A stretch of 64,000 bases of DNA, from contig NZ_LNJP01000003.1 of NCBI RefSeq assembly GCF_001547525.1, forward strand, positions 1,922,001 to 1,986,000, written 5' to 3'. This DNA is from Burkholderia anthina (GTDB lineage Bacteria > Pseudomonadota > Gammaproteobacteria > Burkholderiales > Burkholderiaceae). The position numbers and the translations under genes were made by a program. The notes under the pieces are model-generated. The model saw only the letters and a list, made by a program, of their open reading frames with translations. It had not been told where the DNA came from and ran no database searches. Shown piece after piece: positions 10,497 to 19,212 of the stretch; within the stretch, counting starts at the first letter, position 1, and each line of letters opens with the position of its first letter.

Positions 10497-11278
10497 ATGC
10501 CCCTCGCCCCTTGCAACGCATCGCGGTGCTCGTGTCCGTCGGCCGGCATCCGGTCAGCGGCGTCGCGCGCTACAGCCGCAACGATGCGGCCGCGCTCGAA
10601 ACCGGCCGCCAGCTCGCGGAAAAACATCGCGCGACGCTCGACGTGATCCACGCGGGCGACCCCGCCAACGCCGCGCTCGCCGAGTATCTGGCGCTCGGCG
10701 CGCGGGAGGTCGAAGTGCTGGCCTGCCGCGACGGCGACGATGCCGTGCACGCGCTCGCCGCGCGCATCGAAGGCTACGACCTCGTGCTGACCGGCACGCG
10801 CGCCGAGGGCGCGTACGACACCGGGATGCTGCCGTATCGCGTCGCCGCGGCGCTCGGCTATCCGCTCGTCGGCTCGGCCGTCGACGTGACGGTCGATGGC
10901 GGTCGCGTGGCAGTCCGGCAATTTTTGCCGAAAGGACTGCGGCGGCGTGTCGACGCGGCGCTGCCGGCCGTCGTGGCCGTCCATCCGCTTGCCGGTGTCG
11001 AGCCGCGCTATGCCTATGCGCGGCTGCGCGCCGGCGCGATCCGGCCGGCGCTCGCGGCGAGCGGCGCGGACGCCGACGCCACCGCGTGGACGGTCGGCCC
11101 GGTCGAGCGTAAACCCGTAAAACTGGTCGCCGCCGAGAAGCGCTCCGGGCATGCCCGGATGCTGTCCGCGACGACGACCGAAAGCCGTGGCGGCAACGTC
11201 GTAAATGAAGGGAGTTCGGTCGAAAAAGCACAAGTGATCCTTGCGTATTTGCGCGAGCATCAGCTCATCGACTACTGA
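10493..11278 (+). CDS. Electron transfer flavoprotein, beta subunit (betaine pathway)
   Basis: 261 aa, normal for ETF-beta. It opens with an adenine-nucleotide-alpha-hydrolase-like fold (IAVLVSVGRHPVSGVARYSRND) and has DLVLTGTRAEGAYDTGMLPY in the middle, typical of divergent, pathway-linked ETF-beta proteins. It overlaps the alpha gene by four bases. It should bind AMP and form the heterodimer that takes electrons from the Dgc enzyme. Sequence identity with housekeeping ETF-beta appears low by eye, so it is likely dedicated to this pathway. Confidence 0.82.
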   Translation: MNAPRPLQRIAVLVSVGRHPVSGVARYSRNDAAALETGRQLAEKHRATLDVIHAGDPANAALAEYLALGAREVEVLACRDGDDAVHALAARIEGYDLVLTGTRAEGAYDTGMLPYRVAAALGYPLVGSAVDVTVDGGRVAVRQFLPKGLRRRVDAALPAVVAVHPLAGVEPRYAYARLRAGAIRPALAASGADADATAWTVGPVERKPVKLVAAEKRSGHARMLSATTTESRGGNVVNEGSSVEKAQVILAYLREHQLIDY

Positions 11279-11330
11279 TTTTGATGCCTGTCGGCAAGAA
11301 CCCAGGGATGCAAGGAATCCGGAGCAAACG

Positions 11331-12572
11331 ATGAAAGTATCGGCAGACATTCGTGCATTGATCGAACGCCGCAAGGCAGGCTACAGCCTCGAAGCGCCGT
11401 TCTACACGAGCGAGGACATTTTCGCGCTCGACATGGAGGCGATTTTCCGCCAGCACTGGATCCAGGTGGCGATCGAACCGGACATTCCCGAGCCGGGCGA
11501 TTACGTGACCGTGCAGTTGGGCAACGATTCGATCCTGATCGTGCGCGACGACGACATGGCGATCCGCGCGTTCCACAACGTGTGCCGTCACCGCGGCGCG
11601 CGCCTGTGCAACGAAGATAAAGGCTCGGTCGGCAACATCGTGTGCCCGTACCACAGCTGGACCTACAACCTGACGGGCCAACTGATGTTCGCCGAGCACA
11701 TGGGCGAGAAGTTCGACCGTTGCAAGCACAGCCTGAAGTCGGTGCACGTCGAGAACCTCGCGGGCCTGATCTTCATCTGCCTCGCCGACGAGCCACCCGT
11801 CGATTTCGCGCAGATGCGCGCCGAGATGGAACCGTACCTGCTGCCGCACGATCTGCCGAACACGAAGATCGCCGCGCAGATCGACATCATCGAGGAAGGC
11901 AACTGGAAGCTCACGATGGAGAACAACCGCGAGTGCTATCACTGCGTCGCGAACCATCCGGAGCTGACGATCTCGCTGTACGAATACGGCTTCGGCTACC
12001 AGCGTTCCGACGCGAACGCCGAAGGCATGGACGCTTTCGCCGAGACCTGCGTGCGCCGCGGCAAGGAGTGGGCGGAGATGGGCCTGCCGTCCGCCGAAAT
12101 CGAAAAGCTGCTCGACGTGACGGGTTTCCGCACGCAGCGCCTGCCGCTCGACCGCCACGGCGAATCGCAGACGCTCGACGCGAAGGTCGCGTCGAAGAAG
12201 CTGCTCGGCGGCTTCGACAAGGCCGACCTCGGCGGGCTGTCGTTCTGGACGCAGCCGAACTCGTGGCACCACTTCATGAGCGATCACATCGTGACGTTCT
12301 CGGTGATCCCGCTGTCGGCCGGCAAGACGCTCGTGCGCACGAAGTGGCTCGTGCACAAGGACGCGAAGGAAGGCATCGACTACGACGTGAAGAACCTCAC
12401 GGCCGTGTGGAACGCGACCAACGACCAGGATCGCGCGCTCGTCGAATTCTCGCAGCGCGGCGCGACCAGCAGCGCGTACGAGCCGGGCCCGTATTCGCCG
12501 TACACGGAAGGTCTCGTCGAAAAATTCTCGGCCTGGTACATCGGCCGGCTCGCCGAACAAACCGGCGCGTAG
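11331..12572 (+). CDS. gbcA: Glycine betaine monooxygenase, Rieske oxygenase subunit GbcA
   Basis: 413 aa. The N-terminal Rieske 2Fe-2S motif is intact: C85-R-H ... CPYHSW. The mononuclear iron site follows at ENNRECYHCVANHPE. The enzyme removes one methyl group from glycine betaine as formaldehyde, giving dimethylglycine, with electrons from GbcB. The start at 11331 is preceded by AAGGAATCCGGAG; an in-frame ATG-less extension upstream was not used. It lies 52 bases after the ETF beta gene in the same direction. Residues WTQPNSWHHFMSDH in the C-terminal domain fit GbcA and the related stachydrine demethylases, so substrate assignment rests on context as well as sequence. Confidence 0.88.
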   Translation: MKVSADIRALIERRKAGYSLEAPFYTSEDIFALDMEAIFRQHWIQVAIEPDIPEPGDYVTVQLGNDSILIVRDDDMAIRAFHNVCRHRGARLCNEDKGSVGNIVCPYHSWTYNLTGQLMFAEHMGEKFDRCKHSLKSVHVENLAGLIFICLADEPPVDFAQMRAEMEPYLLPHDLPNTKIAAQIDIIEEGNWKLTMENNRECYHCVANHPELTISLYEYGFGYQRSDANAEGMDAFAETCVRRGKEWAEMGLPSAEIEKLLDVTGFRTQRLPLDRHGESQTLDAKVASKKLLGGFDKADLGGLSFWTQPNSWHHFMSDHIVTFSVIPLSAGKTLVRTKWLVHKDAKEGIDYDVKNLTAVWNATNDQDRALVEFSQRGATSSAYEPGPYSPYTEGLVEKFSAWYIGRLAEQTGA

Positions 12573-12602
12573 TCGTCAGCGGAACAGCAAGCGGAGCAAC
12601 TG

Positions 12603-12689
12603 ATGAAACGACCCTCACGTTCACTTCGTTCACTGCCCCCCGCGGGGGCGGTCAGCCTCCTTGGGGCGGCCCTGCGGAGGCTGACATGA
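12603..12689 (+). CDS. Putative 28-codon leader ORF coupled to gbcB
   Basis: ATG at 12603 is preceded by GCGGAG with a 6-base spacer. The frame encodes a 28-residue Arg/Leu-rich peptide beginning MKRPSRSLRSLPP and ends TGA at 12687-12689, overlapping the gbcB start at 12686 as ATGA. The ORF runs completely through the palindromic repeat that contains the gbcB Shine-Dalgarno. Ribosomes on it would open that hairpin. It may be a true leader for translational coupling, or a chance frame in a dispersed repeat. The peptide itself resembles nothing known to me. Confidence 0.4.
   Translation: MKRPSRSLRSLPPAGAVSLLGAALRRLT
12632..12685 (+). repeat. Palindromic repeat element with RBS-sequestering hairpin between gbcA and gbcB
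   Basis: The segment starts with a self-complementary C/G tract (CCCCCGCGGGGG). It continues with a perfect 10-bp inverted repeat, GTCAGCCTCC at 12651-12660 and GGAGGCTGAC at 12676-12685, with a 15-base loop that can pair further (GGG/CCC). The right arm contains GGAGG, the only good Shine-Dalgarno for gbcB. Very similar palindromic units are, to my memory, scattered in intergenic regions of Burkholderia genomes; copy number here would need a search. No other copy was noticed in this window. Confidence 0.7.
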
Positions 12690-13834
12690 TGCGAGATGCG
12701 GCCAATTTCGAGCCGGCGGACAGCCGGGTGACGCGCCCGGCGTTCTGGAACGCGCTGCCCGAGCGCTGGACGAGCGACGTCGAGGAAACGCTGGTGTGCT
12801 GCCACGTGCGGCAGGAAACGCACGACGTGAAGAGTTTCTTCTTCCGTTCGCCGCAGGGCCGCACGTTTTCGTTCGAGCCCGGGCAGTTCCTCACGCTCGA
12901 GCTCGACATCGACGGCGAAACGATCAACCGCTGCTACACGATCTCGTCGTCGCCGGCGCGGCCGCACACGGTGTCGATCACGGTGAAGCGCGTGCCGGGC
13001 GGCAAGGTGTCGAACTGGCTGCACGACAACCTGCAGCCGGGCGTGTCGGTGCGCGTGCTCGGCCCGGCCGGCGAATTCACGTGTGCAAGGCATCCGGCAC
13101 GCAAGTACCTGTTCCTGTCGGCCGGCTCGGGCATCACGCCGCTGATGTCGATGAGCCGTGCACACCATGATCTCGCGGAAGATCGCGACATCCTGTTCGT
13201 GCACAGCGCACGCACGCCGGACGACATCATCTTCGCGCGCGAGCTCGACCTGATCGCGTCGAACCACACGAATTTCCGCACGTCGTTCGTCGTCGAGCGC
13301 GTCGGCGCACGCACCAACTGGCCGGGCGTCACCGGCTTCCTGACGCTGCCGCTGCTGAAGCTGATCGCGCCGGATTTCATGGAACGCGAAATCTTCACGT
13401 GCGGCCCCGCACCGTACATGAAGGCGGTGCGCGACCTGCTCGACGAAGCCGGCTTCGATCGCAAGCAGTATCACGAGGAAAGCTTCTCGTTCGAGACGCT
13501 CGCGCAGACCGCGAGCGACGAGCTGCTGGCCGATCTCGCGCCGCCGGCCGAAGGCGGCGACGCCGGCACGAAGCAGTACACGGTCAGCTTCGCGAAGAGC
13601 AATCGCGAGATTTCGTGCGGCTCGGAGCAGCACGTGCTCGACGCGGCGCGCCAGTCGGGCGTGCGGCTGCCGGCATCGTGCACGCAGGGCATGTGCGGTA
13701 CGTGCAAGGTGAAGCTCGTGTCGGGGCAGGTCGAGATGAAACACAACGGCGGCATCCGCCAGCGCGAGATCGATCAGGGGATGGTGCTGCTGTGCTGCAG
13801 CAAGCCGCTGTCGGATCTCGTGATCGACAAGTAG
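12686..13834 (+). CDS. gbcB: Glycine betaine monooxygenase reductase subunit GbcB
   Basis: 382 aa. An FAD-binding ferredoxin-reductase domain comes first (RCYTISSSP), then an NAD-binding part (YLFLSAGSGITPLMSM, FTCGPAPYMKAV). A C-terminal plant-type 2Fe-2S ferredoxin domain follows (SCTQGMCGTCKVK ... LLCCS). It passes electrons from NAD(P)H to the Rieske centre of GbcA. Two in-frame ATGs at 12686 and 12689 are both served by GGAGG at 12676-12680. The first overlaps the leader ORF stop; the second has the better spacing. The 113-base gap to gbcA contains the hairpin repeat, so gbcB output may be tuned separately from gbcA. Confidence 0.88.
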   Translation: MMRDAANFEPADSRVTRPAFWNALPERWTSDVEETLVCCHVRQETHDVKSFFFRSPQGRTFSFEPGQFLTLELDIDGETINRCYTISSSPARPHTVSITVKRVPGGKVSNWLHDNLQPGVSVRVLGPAGEFTCARHPARKYLFLSAGSGITPLMSMSRAHHDLAEDRDILFVHSARTPDDIIFARELDLIASNHTNFRTSFVVERVGARTNWPGVTGFLTLPLLKLIAPDFMEREIFTCGPAPYMKAVRDLLDEAGFDRKQYHEESFSFETLAQTASDELLADLAPPAEGGDAGTKQYTVSFAKSNREISCGSEQHVLDAARQSGVRLPASCTQGMCGTCKVKLVSGQVEMKHNGGIRQREIDQGMVLLCCSKPLSDLVIDK

Positions 13835-13967
13835 TCGAAGGCGCCATCGGCTGTCCGGGCGCGTCGCGTCCGGACAAGCATCTGTCGGAAAACAACGATA
13901 CCGCGGATTTGTGGTTGAAGAACCTAGAGAGACAACGCGCACGGTGCGCAGACCAAGGAGATCGACC

Positions 13968-14831
13968 ATGAAATTGTTCGGAAAACTGTTTTGGGCCGGC
14001 GCACTGTCGGCGATGGCGGCACTGAGCGCATCGGCGCTCGCCGATACGAAGCCGACGCTGAAAATCGGTTATGTCGAAGGCTGGGACGACAGCGTCGCGA
14101 CGTCGAACGTCGCTGCCCGCGTGATCGAGAAGAAGCTCGGCTACGAGGTGAAGCTCGTGCCGGTCGCCGCCGGGATCATGTGGCAGGGCGTCGCGCGCGG
14201 CGATCTCGATGCGACGTTGTCCGCATGGCTGCCGGTCACGCACGGCTCCTACTGGAGCGAATACAAGAGCAAGGTCGTCGACCTCGGCGCGAACTTTCCC
14301 GACGCGAAGATCGGCCTGATCGTCCCGGATTACGTGAAGGCGAAGAGCATCGACGATCTGAACGCCGAGAAGAGCAGCTTCGGCGGCCGCATCGTCGGCA
14401 TCGATGCCGGTGCGGGCGTGATGCGCAAGACCGACGAAGCGATCAAGAACTACGGGCTGAGCTACACGCTGATGCCGAGCTCGGGCAGCGCGATGACGGC
14501 CGAGTTGTCGCGCTCGGTCGGCGCGAACAAGCCGGTGATCGTGACCGGCTGGGCGCCGCACTGGATGTTCGCGAAGTGGAAGCTGCGCTTCCTCGAGGAT
14601 CCGAAGAAGGTGTTCGGCGGCGCCGAGCACGTCGACAGCGTCGTGAATCCGGGCCTCGAAACCAAGGCGAAGCCGGTCGTCGCGTTCCTGAAGAAATTCC
14701 AGTGGAAGCCGGGTGAAATCGACAGCGTGATGCTGGCGATCCAGAACGGCTCGAAGCCGGAAGCGGCCGCGGATGCGTGGATCGCGGCGCATGCCGACCG
14801 CGTGAATGCGTGGACGGAAGGCGCGCAGTAA
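13968..14831 (+). CDS. Glycine betaine/choline-type ABC transporter substrate-binding protein
   Basis: 287 aa, with a signal peptide (MKLFGKLFWAGALSAMAALS, cleavage near ALA-DTK). It belongs to the OpuAC family of periplasmic binding proteins. Tryptophans that usually form the quaternary-amine cage are visible in YVEGWDDS, SAWLPVTHGSYW and TGWAPHWMF. AAGGAG at 13955-13960 sets the start. No ATPase or permease gene lies beside it, so it probably docks on a shared transporter encoded elsewhere, as CbcX, CaiX and BetX do in Pseudomonas. The position just after gbcB suggests glycine betaine, or possibly dimethylglycine, as ligand. Confidence 0.83.
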   Translation: MKLFGKLFWAGALSAMAALSASALADTKPTLKIGYVEGWDDSVATSNVAARVIEKKLGYEVKLVPVAAGIMWQGVARGDLDATLSAWLPVTHGSYWSEYKSKVVDLGANFPDAKIGLIVPDYVKAKSIDDLNAEKSSFGGRIVGIDAGAGVMRKTDEAIKNYGLSYTLMPSSGSAMTAELSRSVGANKPVIVTGWAPHWMFAKWKLRFLEDPKKVFGGAEHVDSVVNPGLETKAKPVVAFLKKFQWKPGEIDSVMLAIQNGSKPEAAADAWIAAHADRVNAWTEGAQ

Positions 14832-15057
14832 GTCTCCCGACATACGTCGTACGAATCATCATAACAACACGCCGGGAATGGCATGCAGGAATCCGAAACA
14901 ATGAGGATGAAATGCAGCCATATCCCGGAATTCTTTTTCGGATTCTGCAAAAAAGCGCGTAAGTTGTTACACTAGCGCCCTTGTGCGGAGTCATCCCGCT
15001 TTGTATCGGAGCAGCGTAAACGTTGAAGCGCTTACGCTGATCGAGAGGAGGAATTGG

Positions 15058-16713
15058 ATGAGTCAAGCAGGACTGCGTGCTAATCGCACCAGTGATGTCG
15101 AGGCAACCATCTCACATGATTCGACGGGCCACACGCTGCATCGTGGCCTGACGTGGAAAGACGCTTTTTGGGTAACGAGCGGCGTGCCGGCAGGCGTGCT
15201 GTTCACGATCGGCGGCGTATGCGCGACGATCGGCCAGCCCGCGTGGGCGATCTGGATCGCCGCGATCACGATGGGGCTGGTTCAAAGCGCGACTTATGCG
15301 GAAATATCCGGGCTATTTCCGCATAAATCGGGCGGCGCGTCGGTGTATGGCGCGATCGGCTGGGTCCGTTACAGCAAGCTGATTGCCCCGGTGTCCGTGT
15401 GGTGCAACTGGCTCGCGTGGTCGCCGATGCTCGCGCTCGGCTGCGGCCTCGCGGCAAGCTATGCGCTCACGAGTCTCTTTCCCGCCAATGCGGCGGTGCT
15501 GCACTGGCAGTTCAAGGCTGCGGATCTCGGGTTCATCAAGCCCGGTCTGTCTTTGCGAATCAACGCGACGTTCATCATCGCGACGATTCTGCTTCTCATC
15601 ACGTTCAAACTTCAGCACAGCGGTGCGTCGAAGGCCGCGCGTACGCAGCGCATTCTCGGCATCGCGTCGCTCACGCCGCTCTTGATCGTCGGCATCGTGC
15701 CGTTCGTCACCGGCGACGTGCCGATGTCGAACCTGCTCCCGCTGCTGCCGCTCGGTCACGACGCGCAGGGCAACCTTACGGCCGCGACCTTCGGCTCATG
15801 GAACGGGCAGGGCGTGACGATGGCGCTCGGCGCGATGTTCATGGCCGGCTGGGCGTCGTACGGTTTCGAGACGGCCGTCTGCTACACGCGTGAGTTCCGC
15901 GATCCGCGGCGCGATACCGCGAAGGCGATCTTCTGGTCGGGCGCGCTGTGTCTCGTCGTGATGACGCTCGTGCCGATGGCGTTCCAGGGCGCGCTCGGCA
16001 CCCAGGCGATGCTTGATCCGGCGATCGGCGACGGCACCGGCGTCGCAGCCGCGATGGCGAAGATCGTCGGCGGCGGCGCGTGGGTCGCGAATGCGGTCGT
16101 CGTGATGCTGATGCTGTCGATCCTGCTGATCGTGATGACGTCGATGATGGGCTCGTCGCGCACGCTGTACCAGGCGTCGGTCGACGGCTGGCTGCCGAAG
16201 TACCTGTCGCACGTGAACGAGCACGGCTCGCCCACGCGCGCGATGTGGACCGACCTCGGCTTCAACCTCGTGTTGCTGATGATGTCGGACTACATGACGG
16301 TGCTGTCGATCTCGAACGTCTGCTACATGCTGTTCGTATTCCTGAATCTTCAGTCGGGCTGGATACACCGGATGGATCGCGGCAACTGGGATCGGCCGTT
16401 CCGCTGCCCGACGTGGCTGCTCGTCGCGGGCTCGATCTGCGGGTATGCGAACCTCGTCTATGTTGGCGCGGGCGCGAACCTGCAGGGCGAGGGCACGTTG
16501 CGTAACGGGCTGATCGCGATGCTGCTGATCGTGCCGGTGTTCCTGTATCGCCACTACTGGCAGGACCGCGGCCGATTCCCCGCGCAGATGCAGCGCGACA
16601 TGGAGCTCGAAGTGCCGAAGCGCGCGCCGTGGCTGAGCCTGATGCCGTATGCGGCGTTGATCGGCGCGGCGCTGACGATCTGGTTGTCGTACTACTTTGC
16701 TTGGGTGAAGTGA
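15058..16713 (+). CDS. APC-superfamily amino acid/amine permease
   Basis: 551 aa with about 12 hydrophobic membrane segments. An APC-type first helix is visible (FWVTSGVPAGVLFTIGG). The very strong Shine-Dalgarno GAGAGGAGG just before 15058 sets the start; an in-frame ATG 75 bases upstream has none. It is the last gene of the betaine cluster and ends in a strong terminator. It is likely an importer of a related compound (sarcosine, dimethylglycine, ethanolamine or an amino acid), but the substrate cannot be read from the sequence. The 226-base gap upstream has a TACACT -10-like box near 14968, so it may have its own promoter. Confidence 0.82.
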   Translation: MSQAGLRANRTSDVEATISHDSTGHTLHRGLTWKDAFWVTSGVPAGVLFTIGGVCATIGQPAWAIWIAAITMGLVQSATYAEISGLFPHKSGGASVYGAIGWVRYSKLIAPVSVWCNWLAWSPMLALGCGLAASYALTSLFPANAAVLHWQFKAADLGFIKPGLSLRINATFIIATILLLITFKLQHSGASKAARTQRILGIASLTPLLIVGIVPFVTGDVPMSNLLPLLPLGHDAQGNLTAATFGSWNGQGVTMALGAMFMAGWASYGFETAVCYTREFRDPRRDTAKAIFWSGALCLVVMTLVPMAFQGALGTQAMLDPAIGDGTGVAAAMAKIVGGGAWVANAVVVMLMLSILLIVMTSMMGSSRTLYQASVDGWLPKYLSHVNEHGSPTRAMWTDLGFNLVLLMMSDYMTVLSISNVCYMLFVFLNLQSGWIHRMDRGNWDRPFRCPTWLLVAGSICGYANLVYVGAGANLQGEGTLRNGLIAMLLIVPVFLYRHYWQDRGRFPAQMQRDMELEVPKRAPWLSLMPYAALIGAALTIWLSYYFAWVK

Positions 16714-16791
16714 GCGCCTGAGACTCGCTCGCCCGGAGCGCACGCACACGGTTTCGGCGCGGCGTCGCGATGTCGCGCGACCTGAATGAAG

Positions 16792-16830
16792 AACGCCCGG
16801 CTGGCCGCAAGGCCGGTCGGGCGTTTTTTT
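16792..16830 (+). terminator. Rho-independent terminator after the permease
   Basis: A GC-rich hairpin runs AACGCCCGGCTGGCC-GCAA-GGCCGGTCGGGCGTT, followed by a T tract ending at 16830. The stem is long with one or two mismatches and a GCAA tetraloop. It lies between the permease stop and the end of the convergent LacI-type gene, so it may also work in the other direction, although the T run on that side is poor. Confidence 0.88.
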
Positions 16831-16848
16831 CATGCCGCGTGCGCGTGG

Positions 16849-17922
16849 TCAGCCGGCCGGCTCTTCGTCGCTCGCGCGCATGTCGTCGTCGAGCGTGCGC
16901 ATGAAACGCGTCGGCACCATCACGACCGGATGTGGCGCGCTGCTCTCGGCGTCATTGGTATCGAGCAGTGCGAATGCTTCGGCAATCAGCCGCTGCACGT
17001 CCTGCCGCAGCATCGTGACGTCGAACGGCAGGCGCGCGGCGAACGGATCCCAGTCGAAGCAGCCGACGGCCGTGCGCTGCCAGATATCCCACGGCAACTC
17101 CGACGCGAAACGGACGAGCCCTTCGAACGACGTGATCGAGTTCGTCAGCATGCCGGCAGGCAGCCGGCCGAGCGTCTCGTAGCGTCGCGCGAGCGCCTCG
17201 CGCGCGGCGGCGGGCGCGTAGCCGCAACGCTCGATCGCGTCGTGCGGCGGCGGCGGCAGGCCGCGCGCGGCGAACGCGTCGTGAAAGCCCGCGATGCGCA
17301 TCTCCGTCGCGTATTCGCCGGCGATGCCGCCGAGCAGCATCAGTTCGTTTGCCGAATTGCCGCGCGCGATCATCTTGTCGATCAGCACGTCGGTCAGCGC
17401 CCGCGCGCCCGCGCGGTTGTCCGACACGACCGACGGCGCGCCTTCTCCCGGCAGGTCGACGTTGATCGACGGTATGCCGGCCGCGTCGCACAGCGCGTTG
17501 AGCGGAGCCGGATTGCGTACGCCAGCGATGAACAGCAACTCGACGCGCTGCGCGAGCAGCGTCTGTGTAACGTTCAGTTCGACGTCCCGGTCGCGCTGCG
17601 TGCCGACGACGATCGGGCACAGGCCGCGCCGGCGCGCCTCGTCCTCGAAGGTTTCCGCGAGCCCCGCGAAGAATCGGTTGCGGTAGTGCGGGATGACCAT
17701 ACCCGCCAGCCCCGAACGCGACAGGCGCAGGCCGCGCGCGCTCAGATTGACGTTGTAGCCGAGCGTCTTGGCGCTGTCGAGAACGCGGGCGGCCGTCTCC
17801 TCGCTGATCCGGTAGCGCGCCCAGTTACCGTTCAGCACCATGCTGACCGTGGACGTGGATGCGCCGGTCGCCTTCGCGATGTCGTAGATCGTGGACTTGC
17901 GTCCGGTAGTCGTGCGGGCCAT
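16849..17922 (-). CDS. LacI-family transcriptional regulator of the sugar ABC operon
   Basis: 357 aa. The N-terminal LacI helix-turn-helix is clear (TIYDIAKATGASTSTVSMVL), and the hinge reads NLSARGLRLSRSGLAGMVIP. The rest is a periplasmic-binding-protein-like ligand domain with NVDLPGEGAPSVVSDNRAGA. It is transcribed away from the sugar transporter operon. Two LacI-style dyads lie in the shared promoter region at 18027-18074. It most likely represses the transporter and epimerase genes until the imported sugar binds. The inducer is unknown. Confidence 0.88.
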   Translation of the reverse strand: MARTTTGRKSTIYDIAKATGASTSTVSMVLNGNWARYRISEETAARVLDSAKTLGYNVNLSARGLRLSRSGLAGMVIPHYRNRFFAGLAETFEDEARRRGLCPIVVGTQRDRDVELNVTQTLLAQRVELLFIAGVRNPAPLNALCDAAGIPSINVDLPGEGAPSVVSDNRAGARALTDVLIDKMIARGNSANELMLLGGIAGEYATEMRIAGFHDAFAARGLPPPPHDAIERCGYAPAAAREALARRYETLGRLPAGMLTNSITSFEGLVRFASELPWDIWQRTAVGCFDWDPFAARLPFDVTMLRQDVQRLIAEAFALLDTNDAESSAPHPVVMVPTRFMRTLDDDMRASDEEPAG

Positions 17923-18026
17923 CTGCGTCGTTGCTCCCCTCGAGTGCGTTCTGGTCCTGATGATGCCGACGGTATGCGTTTCGGGACGCGATTCCCTATC
18001 AGGGTTTTCCCATGCTTCCCGTCGGA

Positions 18027-18074
18027 GCTAAATGGATTCAGCATACATGAAACAGTTTGCTGAATGGATTTAGC
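18027..18074. promoter_or_regulatory. Paired LacI-type operators upstream of the sugar ABC operon
   Basis: Two 16-bp dyads, GCTAAATGGATTCAGC at 18027-18042 and GCTGAATGGATTTAGC at 18059-18074, lie 32 bp apart start to start, about three helical turns. Each is an almost perfect palindrome (one mismatch), and the outer arms GCTAAAT/ATTTAGC pair perfectly with each other. They lie between the divergent regulator and the binding-protein gene, so they are the likely binding sites of the LacI-type protein. The spacing would allow cooperative dimer binding. Confidence 0.7.
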
Positions 18075-18134
18075 AACTGACCGCCATGTCGCGGCTCGAG
18101 AGCCCGGCGACGGTCGCCTTCGGATGGAGGAGAC

Positions 18135-19127
18135 ATGTCTGTGAACTTCTTGCGCACGGTATGCGCGGGCGTGGCTGCGTTCGCGCTCGCAACCGGTATC
18201 GCGTCGGCGTCGCCCGACAAGCCGGTGATCGGCGTCGTCGTGAAGATCGGCGGCATTCCATGGTTCAACGCGATGGATGCGGGCATCCGGAAGCGCGCCG
18301 AGCAACTCGGCGTGAAGGCGTTCATGGTCGGGCCGACCAGCGCGGATCCGGCGCTGCAGGTGCGCGCGATCGAGGACCTGATCGCGCAGAAGGTCGACGT
18401 GATCGGCGTGGTGCCGAACGATGCCGAGGTGCTCGAGCCGGTGCTGCAACGCGCGCGGGCCGCTGGCATCAAGGTCATCACGCACGAATCGCCGAAGCAA
18501 AAGAATACGGACTGGAATTTCGAGCTGGCGTCCGCGAAGGGGTTCGGCGAAGCGTATGCGAAGAATCTCGCCGCCGCGGTAGGCGGCAAGGGCGAATACG
18601 CGGTGTTCGTCGGCTCGTTGACGGTACCGCTGCACAACGCATGGGCCGATGCCGCGATCGCTTACCTGAAGGCCAACTATCCGGGCATGAAGCTCGTGGG
18701 CGACCGCTACGGCGTGGCCGAGGATGTGGACGCTTCGCGCAAGACCGCGCTCGACCTGATGCGCGCGCATCCGGACCTGAAGGCGATCCTCGCGTTCGGC
18801 AGTCAGGGGCCGATCGGCGCCGCGCGCGCGGTTGCCGAGCGGCAGGCGAAGGGCAAGGTGATCGTGCTCGGGCCGTTTTCCCCGGGGCAAGGCAGGCGCC
18901 TCGTGCACGACGGCGTGCTGAGCGGCGGCTACATGTGGAATCCGGCGCAGGCCGGCGAGGTGTTCGTCACGCTCGGCACGATGCTCGCGAAGGGGCAGCC
19001 GGTCAAGGACGGCACGACGATTCCGGGGCTCGGCGTCGTGCATCCGGACGGCCACAACCTGATCGTGAACCAACTCGTCGAGCTGAACGCGAAGACCGTC
19101 GACGATCTCGCGAAGCAGGGGCTGTGA
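18135..19127 (+). CDS. Sugar ABC transporter substrate-binding protein (CUT2 type)
   Basis: 330 aa, with a signal peptide (LRTVCAGVAAFALATGIASA). The mature part is a type I periplasmic binding protein: KPVIGVVVKIGGIPWFNAMD and IEDLIAQKVDVIGVVPND match the RbsB/RhaS/LsrB-like group. A Shine-Dalgarno GGAGGA lies just before 18135. It is the first gene of a five-gene operon with an ATPase, two permeases and an epimerase. The ligand is probably a pentose, rare hexose or deoxy sugar; I cannot decide which. Confidence 0.85.
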   Translation: MSVNFLRTVCAGVAAFALATGIASASPDKPVIGVVVKIGGIPWFNAMDAGIRKRAEQLGVKAFMVGPTSADPALQVRAIEDLIAQKVDVIGVVPNDAEVLEPVLQRARAAGIKVITHESPKQKNTDWNFELASAKGFGEAYAKNLAAAVGGKGEYAVFVGSLTVPLHNAWADAAIAYLKANYPGMKLVGDRYGVAEDVDASRKTALDLMRAHPDLKAILAFGSQGPIGAARAVAERQAKGKVIVLGPFSPGQGRRLVHDGVLSGGYMWNPAQAGEVFVTLGTMLAKGQPVKDGTTIPGLGVVHPDGHNLIVNQLVELNAKTVDDLAKQGL

Positions 19128-19212
19128 GCGACGCACCCCGGCGCGACGCGTCATGTGACGCGGTCGTTCCACTCGCCCGATGTTCGATTGCAGGCCGTAA
19201 CGGAGCATAGCG

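Noticed and set aside
13852-13876. TGTCCGG/CCGGACA hairpin after gbcB as a terminator
   Set aside because: No T tract follows and the downstream binding-protein gene fits the same operon. It could be an mRNA stability element, but there is no direct support.
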